This document shows, piece by piece, positions 61,201 to 64,000 of a stretch of 64,000 nt of DNA. The notes beneath the pieces are model-generated. The model worked only from the letters and a program-made list of their open reading frames with translations, had not been told where the DNA came from and did not search any database. Numbering within the stretch: position 1 is the stretch's first letter; each line of letters starts with the position of its first letter. A program made the position numbers and the translations under genes. Origin of the DNA: Papilionanthe hookeriana x Papilionanthe teres (Eukaryota; Streptophyta; Magnoliopsida; Asparagales; Orchidaceae); assembly GCA_022702705.1 (NCBI GenBank), contig CM040421.1, forward strand, positions 59,126,621 through 59,190,620, given 5' to 3'.

Positions 61201-64000
61201 TCCCCAAGTTAAATCAGAAATTCCCTTTTTGTGATTTAACCGTTAAAATAAAAGAAACAAAACAAAAGAAAGAAGACCGACGCAAAATAACAACATTTAA
61301 AGTTTCCATCAACATGTGAATCAGTGATTAAATGATGCCCAAAATCTTCATGAAATAAGCCCCAAACAACACTTTTAGAGTCCAAAAACAGTAATTTCAA
61401 AATATCCCAAATAACCATTTCAAAATGCTTTAAACAACCACAAAACGATATAGCATTTAAAACATTCCAAAGCATTAAATGTACCAAGCAATTACCAAGG
61501 AAAGCTAAATCGTTTAGCAAGAGAAGTCATGCAAACTTATTCAAGCATAGGCAAAGTGGCATGTGAGCATTGAAATTTTGCATGAATTGTAATCTTCATT
61601 TGACAACATACAATTTAAGCTCAGGTGTTATGTATATAAACACAAAAGGATCATGTAGCATATATGCAGTTTGCCCGAAGAAAACTTTACGCTATTTTGA
61701 GGTTCAAGTTCTGATGCGAAGCTTGTTAAGCATGAAGTGACATTCATAACAAGGCATATGCGATTTAAAAGCCAAAGTGTTGCAAAGAATTTAACACGAA
61801 GACTATCAAAGAGGGATCCACACTTATTGTTATTATTTATCTCTCTCTCTTTAGGGAATATTGTCTCCAATTCACAGTGAAGCCTTCTCTTGCTTACATT
61901 AAGAAGTTTAGATCATTATAACATTGTGAATTATTAGAAATCATACGATAGCACTTTCTAAGTCACAAGTCATGATCAACGGTAAGAGCAGATGATCCAT
62001 TAAACAAGGAAAAGCACATTTCATATAAACTTCTCTTATTTATATTTCTCAATAGATTCAAAAGTAGATTTCAACTTCAAATAAACAAAAGCAGTATCAA
62101 TGAACAAGAGAAGTTCATAAACCCAAGCAAAGCAATTAGTGTAAAGCTAATGGTGACAATGAAATTATCCTGTGTGGAGGAATATCTGAATAGCAGGCTG
62201 ACTGTTAGATTCGATATAAGGCTTACCAAGACACAGATTTACTTTGGGACTGCAATAGATGATGTTCAAGGAGCTTCAGCGTCGGGTGGGAGCGTCGAGC
62301 AGCTGCGCGAGGTAGAGCGGCGCCTGGTGGGTCGTGCGAGAGCGCGAGGTCGAGCGGCTGGAGGCTTGCTGTGCGTGGGTCGCGTGAGAACAGGCGAGGT
62401 TGAGCGGTCTTAGGTGCAGTGGGAGGAGTCGAATACCAGGGAGCAGGAGTCGGCTTCCGTCCCCAAGTGCAGAGGCTAGCGGGAAGGGTTTTGGAGGCGG
62501 AATCGAGAGTTCTCTCGGTGCAGAGAGGAGGCGTCTGGGGGTTCTGCGTGAGGAGGCGAGCAAGATCGAGTAGAGGGAGGCGAATCGAACTACTGTTCGA
62601 TTGAACGAAGGAGGAGGAGGCGGAGAGCTTCGATCCGGCGTCTGAGAGAGGCGAGCTGAACGACTTCGTGCAGGAGAGACGGGCTGCCTTATGCGGGGGA
62701 GGCGAGCTTTGAGCGGGGGTTTCGTTCGGTGCAGAGGGAGGAGTCGAGCAAAGGCTGGGGAGAGCGGCTTCGGTGCAAATGGCGAAGTCGACAGTCGCAG
62801 GCTGGCTGGATTATGTCGAGATAGCCGGGGGCCTAATGTCGTGCACAGGGAAAGAAGCTCGTGTGAAATCTTTCCATTGAGCGGGATTTGTATCCCGCTC
62901 CTCTGCTGTAGCCGTTGCGTTTGCTATGGGCGGGGGATTAATTAGCTTCCATGTATGGTGGGGTTTATTTGGTAAATCATAAACTCAAAATTTAATTCAA
63001 TTAATGTCAAATTAAGTGATTTGTTTCATATTTGAAATTTGAAATTTGTCTCAGGAGAGCTGATGTGATTAGCCCAAATTCAATCATGCTCGAACCCAAA
63101 TTGAACATGGGTTAGTCTGGACCCGCCTCCCGCAAATTAAAAAAAATGTGCATCGATTTTCGTGCTGACGGCTCGCACACGGAACCATAACAATATGGGT
63201 GCCTTCTTAGCTAAAGTCGACGTCCCAGACGCATCGGTGCGGTCCGTTTCGTCATCCGGGGTCGTCCGGACAAGTTCGCCTACAATCGGGTAAAAAAAGT
63301 GTCGAATTGTGATGTATGTGAGTGCCGAGGTACTGGTGATTCCCCCAGGGGCTGCCCCTATTCATGTAGGAACTCGACTTCGAGTTTCACTTGTTCGGTC
63401 TTAATCAACTTAGCACAATGCCGAGGATTTGGGACCGTTCCCGTGAGGCTCGGAGGAGTGAGGAATTGGCTCGAATTTTCTAAGTGGTGTGGTCCCGTAC
63501 TGAGTCCTCTAAGATGGTCAATAAGGAACTCCTAAAGCTAGATCCTAGGGTCTAAGAGGAATATCCTAAGACCTCACTAAAATGAGGTCAACAGCGTGTA
63601 ATATGAAAGTTTAGGTCACCCCCCCACCCCCCACACACACACACACAAAAAAAAAAAGAAAAAGATCTAAAATTTGAGAATTTAACTACCACTCTTTTTA
63701 GTTTCTTATTTACTGATCATATGGTGGGCATCATTTACAGAAACAAGAGAAAGAATTGATAAGAGAGAGGGACTCTATTGTCATAGAAGAAGAAGATAGC
63801 TTGAAGGACTACTACAATCTATTGCAGCAATATATAAGTCTGAAGAAAGATGTCCATAATATTGTGTTTTCTCCAAAGTATTGTCTACCATACTTGCAAC
63901 CTGGCCGGTTAGTGTCTCTCTTGTACAATAGTAATGACAGAAGGCCCACATTCCTCAAACAAGAACAAGTTACATGGGGGATAATAATTAATTTCCAAAA
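22005..64000 (+). CDS. HEN2: HEN2, exosome-associated SKI2/MTR4-type RNA helicase (gene span, 9 exons, 3' incomplete)
   Basis: Joined exons 22005-22277, 40642-40842, 41007-41225, 41481-41819, 44559-44663, 56880-56990, 57897-58147, 58490-58613 and 63741-64000 give one open frame of about 627 codons with no stop. HEN2 is a nucleoplasmic DExH helicase of the plant NEXT-like complex that feeds aberrant and non-coding RNAs to the nuclear exosome. Visible motifs are P-loop HTSAGKT (95-101), YTSPIKALSNQK (Ia), DEVH (185-188, motif II), SAT (216-218, III), and QMSGRAGRRG (458-467, VI). The wording of several segments (VFTNVRKFDGDKFRWLSS, VVDEKGKFREDSFQKALN) fits HEN2 better than its nucleolar paralogue MTR4. 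The family is near 990 residues, so the arch remainder and C-terminus lie past the window. One odd residue is W165, where the family has L (TTEILR). Introns are packed with transposons. Confidence 0.88.
22808..23989 (-). mobile_element. left (3') LTR of the outer LTR element in intron 1
   Basis: About 1.18 kb that aligns along its length with 39361-40544. Shared blocks include TAGAGGC near 23055 and 39630, GATGACCTAGTTTG-like near 23093 and 39680, and AATGTTCTATAT near 23970 and 40526. Divergence is high, so the insertion is old. The first and last bases are approximate (a few bases). Confidence 0.65.
23990..24777 (-). other. internal DNA of the outer LTR element
   Basis: AT-rich sequence between the left LTR and the nested gypsy element A. 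No retrotransposon domain was recognised, so the outer element may be non-autonomous or too decayed to read. Confidence 0.4.
26040..27080 (-). pseudogene. reverse transcriptase and RNase H of gypsy element A
   Basis: Minus-strand translation shows YHHIRIRA, GRLYEWLVVSF and NTPSTFMRLVN of the RT palm. The catalytic YxDD appears as YFDS (in VIYFDSILIF near 26740), so the active site is lost. The connection domain continues into NPEKIQVILDCLIPKNF (26423-26629) and RNase H remnants such as ALKFINNQNKLSYKHTKWVEYL near 26100. Confidence 0.75.
27350..28500 (-). pseudogene. gag of gypsy element A
   Basis: The minus strand reads INEQILQLKDPITTLANQVQ near 28340-28400, then DRFFEWHQMDD near 28070 and VVEYINQFEDFVDRTYC near 27820. 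These are ordinary plant Ty3/gypsy gag landmarks (family FxWxD.. and Y..F..). Several stops and shifts interrupt it. The plus-strand open frame at 27764-28015 is only its shadow. Confidence 0.65.
28944..30328 (-). repeat. 5' LTR of gypsy element A
   Basis: About 1.38 kb ending (plus strand) in CCACATCA at 30321-30328. It shares long blocks with 24778-25590, 36553-37851, and in the opposite orientation with 30350-31000 and 35467-36530. Confidence 0.75.
31001..31013 (+). other. primer-binding site of gypsy element B
   Basis: TTGATATTAGAGC, a mutated form of the initiator-Met-tRNA complement TTGGTATCAGAGC, directly after the LTR end. A matching TTGGTATCAAGATGC lies at 36531-36545 after the other plus-strand LTR. 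Confidence 0.65.
31520..32820. mobile_element. PIF/Harbinger-like non-autonomous element inside gypsy element B
   Basis: Alignment with element A shows that B's gag leader is split between 31519 and 32821 by 1,301 extra bases. The insert begins GGTATGTTTGGGGCAGC; its other end, read inward, is GGGTCTATTTGGGACTGC. These are imperfect inverted termini of the GGGYCTGTTTGG type found on plant PIF/Harbinger and Tourist elements. TTAA stands on both sides (31516-31519, 32821-32824), compatible with the TWA target of that superfamily. There is no transposase. The inner right part is CpG-rich, unlike its surroundings. Confidence 0.6.
32375..32640 (-). pseudogene. CpG-rich exon-like fragment, possibly a captured host gene piece
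   Basis: On the minus strand an open stretch reads from about 32610 to 32375 without stops, including SSWSFGQQWNEAIDPTENK and STLPVLVQKLQGAQESIKK. It has high GC and balanced residue use, in contrast to the AT-rich flanks. Near its end AAAAA is followed by GTATTT, a possible splice donor. I do not recognise the protein. It could be the first exon of an unknown gene carried by the transposon; it could also be chance in a GC-rich repeat. Confidence 0.35.
33774..34510 (+). pseudogene. RT and RNase H remnants of gypsy element B
   Basis: Shows TLFSKINLKNDYCHIRIRVK and GLYEWLVMFFGYP of the RT palm, with D changed to N in the first catalytic motif (family FSKIDLxxGYHQI). The YxDD block is deleted near 33970-34030. 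VDPAKIQAILDWLVPKS follows at 34104, then an RNase-H-like FYSEKLNEIKQLYSTSDGKF at about 34430-34495. Confidence 0.75.
34980..35465 (+). pseudogene. integrase remnant and pol tail of gypsy element B
   Basis: Reads WKDLSIDFVLGLPMTLRGHD near 35120-35180, the start of the gypsy integrase core, then jumps by a deletion to the C-terminal tail (EEECSSGSRVID) just before the 3' LTR. Most of the integrase core is missing. Confidence 0.6.
35467..36530 (+). repeat. plus-strand LTR at the 3' end of gypsy element B
   Basis: Starts TGATGTGGCATATG after a pol tail and runs to CCTACTCTATCA. Oddly it is followed by a primer-binding-like TTGGTATCAAGATGC (36531-36545), which normally follows a 5' LTR, so this end is probably recombinant. 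Confidence 0.65.
36553..37851 (-). repeat. minus-strand LTR (C) facing the element B LTR
   Basis: Same family as the LTRs of A and B, in reverse orientation, ending on the plus strand with GCCACATCA at 37843-37851. It lacks the terminal part that should hold the LTR end. Together with 35467-36530 it forms an inverted repeat of about 1 kb arms with only about 20 bases between. Confidence 0.7.
37852..39347 (-). other. internal DNA of the outer LTR element, no domain recognised
   Basis: AT-rich, with no readable gag or pol domain on either strand in my inspection. The open frame at 37874-38155 (+) has no family resemblance. Confidence 0.4.
39348..39358 (-). other. primer-binding site of the outer LTR element
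   Basis: Reverse complement reads GGTATCAAAGC, close to the initiator-methionine tRNA complement TGGTATCAGAGC, two bases from the LTR edge at 39361. Confidence 0.65.
39361..40544 (-). mobile_element. right (5') LTR of the outer LTR element in intron 1
   Basis: Starts TGTTGACTT and ends AATAACA. It is the 1.18-kb partner of 22808-23989 and is adjacent to a primer-binding site, which shows the element is antisense to HEN2. An open frame at 39720-40046 lies in the LTR and is not a gene. No matching 5-bp target duplication was found outside the pair. Confidence 0.7.
40642..40842 (+). CDS. HEN2: HEN2 exon 2
   Basis: Codons 92-158. It begins VSAHTSAGKTVVA, the Walker A/P-loop, and carries VIYTSPIKALSNQKYREF (motif Ia) and GLMTGDVTIEPNASCL. 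Donor GTAGGT, phase 0. Confidence 0.92.
41007..41225 (+). CDS. HEN2: HEN2 exon 3
   Basis: Codons 159-231. It holds VMTTEIWRSMQYKGSEV, DEVH (motif II) and FVFLSATVPNAKEFADWV (motif III). The conserved TTEILR appears as TTEIWR (TGG for TTG). Short flanking introns are 164 and 255 bases. The donor is GTTCTT, weaker than the others. Confidence 0.92.
41481..41819 (+). CDS. HEN2: HEN2 exon 4
   Basis: Codons 232-344. It continues RQPCHIVYTDYRPTPLQHY, then the HEN2-type linker LVVDEKGKFREDSFQKALN, a basic insert (EGNRKRDFAKLQKALLEGK), and the start of RecA domain 2 with YDPVILFSFSKRECE. Exact multiple of 3; donor GTAAAA. Confidence 0.92.
42792..44370 (+). mobile_element. 5'-truncated RTE-clade-like LINE in HEN2 intron 4
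   Basis: Carries a decayed reverse transcriptase and ends in TTG repeats. A 15-bp imperfect target duplication flanks it: TAACTGAATATTGAT at 42777-42791 and TAACTGAATATTAAT at 44371-44385 (14 of 15). It is colinear with the copy at about 49525-51467 and inserted in the sense direction of the gene. Confidence 0.85.
43155..43774 (+). pseudogene. RTE reverse-transcriptase remnant (intron 4 copy)
   Basis: Plus-strand frames show MKAIHLLRGLMEKYRESKED and MIFTDLEKFYDKIPRKFLWR (RT motif A region, F-x-D-L-E-K), then MLFADDILLMDETVERVQER with the catalytic FADD intact at 43571-43600. In between, frame shifts and stops break it. This wording fits the plant RTE lineage. Confidence 0.75.
44559..44663 (+). 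CDS. HEN2: HEN2 exon 5, followed by a GC splice donor
   Basis: Codons 345-379, MAKMDLNDDQEKTNIETIF then MDLLSDDEKKLPQ, fitting the HEN2 segment between the two halves of RecA domain 2. It ends CCCCAG and is followed by GCAAGT, so the donor is GC. Only this boundary joins in frame to exon 6 (VSNILPLLKRGIG), and no GT nearby would. Confidence 0.88.
44670..49458. other. intron 5 left part, no element assigned
   Basis: About 4.8 kb of AT-rich DNA. Two loosely similar blocks near 48330-48430 and 48530-48600 (GGGAATCC.AA and TGGCCAAGC, AACTCTAGGA) suggest an old repeat. An open frame at 45402-45677 (-) and one at 47837-48079 (+) have no family resemblance. Confidence 0.4.
49525..51467 (+). mobile_element. 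RTE-clade-like LINE nested in the copia 3' LTR
   Basis: The most complete of the three RTE copies: it includes the region upstream of RT (KESKRTIRDAKNYVF-like text near 49700) through FADD to a long (TTG)n tail at about 51440-51467. It interrupts the copia LTR, whose two halves (49477-49524 and 51468-51587) line up with 56131-56305, minus about 18 bases lost at the junction. Confidence 0.8.
49840..50232 (+). pseudogene. RTE reverse-transcriptase N-terminal part (intron 5 copy)
   Basis: An open stretch of 130 codons with FEEALKKIKCGKSVGPNDIP (RT motif 0/1, K-x-G-K-S-x-G-P-D/N) and MPEEWRKSILVPIFKNKGDA. A TGA interrupts it after CVNYS, where the family continues RGI. Downstream pieces continue to about 50720 (YDKVPRDVLWR, MLFADDILLV). 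Confidence 0.75.
51592..52212 (-). pseudogene. Ty1/copia RNase H, C-terminus of pol
   Basis: 206 open codons. Contains HLSALEQILCYLKGA, CFTNTDWVGS with the RNase H aspartate, the GG-LLPWKSKKQNVMSRS block, and WCENQIAIHITSNPNFHERT with KHIKMDCYFIREKI, ending INIYVPA. The family SSxxAEYxA catalytic glutamate appears as AKYEYQA, so it is probably dead despite the open frame. Confidence 0.85.
52883..53152 (-). pseudogene. Ty1/copia RT N-terminal part
   Basis: Contains EVPRSVQQALSHSEWRAAML and MNDLTENETWEPAELP, the start of the copia RT (family PxxxxEAxxxxxWxxAMxxEMxAL..N.TW.LV.LP). The RT core between 52212 and 52883 is too broken to read. Confidence 0.8.
53943..54131 (-). pseudogene. Ty1/copia GAG-pre-integrase zinc-binding domain
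   Basis: The segment following HYRLGHSSISIMKKF (just upstream on the minus strand, about 54130-54160) continues LDCELCWFAKHYRFP and NLANSDVWG. H-H and C-x2-C (CELC) of the HHCC domain remain. Confidence 0.75.
56131..56305 (-). repeat. 5' LTR of the intron 5 copia element
   Basis: About 175 bases, TGGGAATGC to CATAACA, matching the two halves at 49477-49524 and 51468-51587. A degenerate primer-binding site (GCTCTCAAACC, 56114-56124) is just inside. Confidence 0.7.
56880..56990 (+). CDS. HEN2: HEN2 exon 6
   Basis: Codons 380-416, VSNILPLLKRGIGVHHSGLL through EILFQEGLIK, the VHHSG-type segment (motif IVa region) of SKI2 helicases. Phase 0 at both ends; donor GTAGGC. Confidence 0.93.
57897..58147 (+). 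CDS. HEN2: HEN2 exon 7
   Basis: Codons 417-500 (last one split). CLFATETFSIGLNMPAKTVV (motif V) and YIQMSGRAGRRGIDQRG (motif VI) are intact. Ends AAT AG before GTAATT; the next exon adds C to make AGC. Confidence 0.93.
58490..58613 (+). CDS. HEN2: HEN2 exon 8
   Basis: Completes codon 500, then codons 501-541: AFHLSYNMLLNQLRCEDGDP and FYQFQADRALPDLE, the start of the winged-helix domain. Donor GTTGGT. Confidence 0.92.
60863..61170. repeat. 60-bp tandem repeat in the intron 8 solo LTR, about 5 units
   Basis: Units start near 60863, 60923, 60983, 61043 and 61103. Each has AGGTGG.T..CTCTCACCT, which can fold into a small hairpin, then GGTGT.CTCCTAAGG and AAG-CC-ATGCT. Two central units are nearly identical; outer ones diverge. 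Confidence 0.85.
62270..62945. promoter_or_regulatory. CpG-rich block of the intron 8 solo LTR
   Basis: Abrupt GC-rich, CpG-rich segment with GAGCGG/CGAG repeats, at the position equivalent to the CpG-rich promoter-like block of the giant LTR. Overlapping frames in several phases are composition artefacts. It likely marks the LTR promoter, reading leftward. Confidence 0.35.
63741..64000 (+). CDS. HEN2: HEN2 exon 9 (runs off the window end)
   Basis: From codon 542: KQEKELIRERDSIVIEEEDS, a charged helical part leading into the arch, then FSPKYCLPYLQPGRLVSLLY and QVTWGIIINF, the strand pattern at the start of the KOW/arch region. A GTTAGT at 63908 could look like a donor, but reading through keeps the HEN2 match, so the exon continues to the window edge. 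Confidence 0.88.

Larger units (their letters stand above)
58942..63593 (-). mobile_element. 4.65-kb solo LTR related to the giant LTR, with 5-bp TSD
   Basis: Read on the minus strand it starts TGTTGACCTCATT and ends GGCCGACA, like the unit at 7236-14681. Flanks are identical: GCGTG at 58937-58941 and 63594-63598. Shared blocks include the start (TCTTAGAGGA, CACCACTTAGAAA), a TTTACTT..GCAATTTA-type segment near 59870, TTATCGAGAGTTT near 59345, and ACCAAACGGATGTCAC near 59200. The middle differs and is shorter by nearly 3 kb, with a 60-bp tandem repeat and a different CpG-rich block. No coding region. It is antisense to HEN2. Confidence 0.85.
58614..63740 (+). other. HEN2 intron 8 carrying a solo LTR
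   Basis: 5,127 bases, of which 4,652 are the solo LTR and 5 a target copy; the original intron would be about 470 bases. A C-rich then (CA)n then A-rich stretch lies at 63619-63660. Confidence 0.85.

Noticed and set aside
62150..62945. Open frames of 60-95 codons in the GC-rich part of intron 8
   Set aside because: Inside the solo LTR, Arg/Gly-rich in multiple phases, no domain.
63908..64000. GTTAGT as a splice donor ending HEN2 exon 9
   Set aside because: Reading through stays open and continues the helicase match (LVSLLY, VTWGIIINF), so the exon extends to the window end.

Overview
This window is nuclear DNA from a flowering plant with a large, transposon-rich genome. The evidence is two clearly plant-type genes, spliceosomal introns, an AT-rich background, and many plant-type LTR retrotransposons, RTE-like LINEs and DNA transposons. 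I cannot resolve family or order from the sequence. Domain and family names come from reading translated sequence by eye; no database search was run.

Only two host genes can be supported. (1) A complete, uninterrupted 347-codon gene at 3667-4710 (+) encodes an RGP/UDP-arabinopyranose-mutase-like protein, closest by eye to the RGP5 class. Its 3' end runs into a genomic A12 tract. (2) A very large gene from 22005 past the end of the window (+) encodes a SKI2-type RNA helicase matching plant HEN2, the MTR4 paralogue of the nuclear exosome. Nine exons, about 627 of roughly 990 codons, are in the window. They are joined by introns of 18.4, 0.16, 0.26, 2.7, 12.2, 0.9, 0.34 and 5.1 kb. Intron 5 has a GC-AG boundary. 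About 31 kb of the 42 kb gene span is identifiable transposon insertion; without it introns 1, 4 and 8 would be about 0.6, 1.1 and 0.5 kb.

Layout. 1-1081: degenerate minus-strand Ty3/gypsy gag-protease piece, split by a 5'-truncated RTE LINE with an 18-bp target duplication. 3341-4898: RGP gene. 4.9-6.6 kb: microsatellites and A-rich DNA. 6.65-7.18 kb: 3' end of an old Del/Tekay-like gypsy pol, whose presumed LTR is interrupted by a 7,446-bp unit (7236-14681) that begins TGTTGACC, ends GCCGACA and is flanked by perfect TATGG duplications. I read this as a solo LTR of exceptional length. 14.7-21.8 kb: old LTR remnant, a hAT-like element, and two tandem repeats with 24-bp and about 97-bp periods. 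22.0-64.0 kb: HEN2. Intron 1 holds one LTR element (about 1.18-kb LTRs at 22808-23989 and 39361-40544) with nested gypsy elements in opposite orientations and, inside one of those, a PIF/Harbinger-like element carrying a CpG-rich exon-like fragment. Intron 4 holds an RTE copy with a 15-bp target duplication. Intron 5 holds an antisense Ty1/copia element whose 3' LTR is split by another RTE. Intron 8 holds a 4,652-bp antisense relative of the giant LTR with perfect GCGTG duplications.

There is no operon, CRISPR array, tRNA or rRNA here and no sign of a gene cluster with a shared pathway. The notable biology is a housekeeping RNA-decay helicase gene that keeps an intact reading frame across heavily invaded introns, and a family of unusually long solo LTRs.
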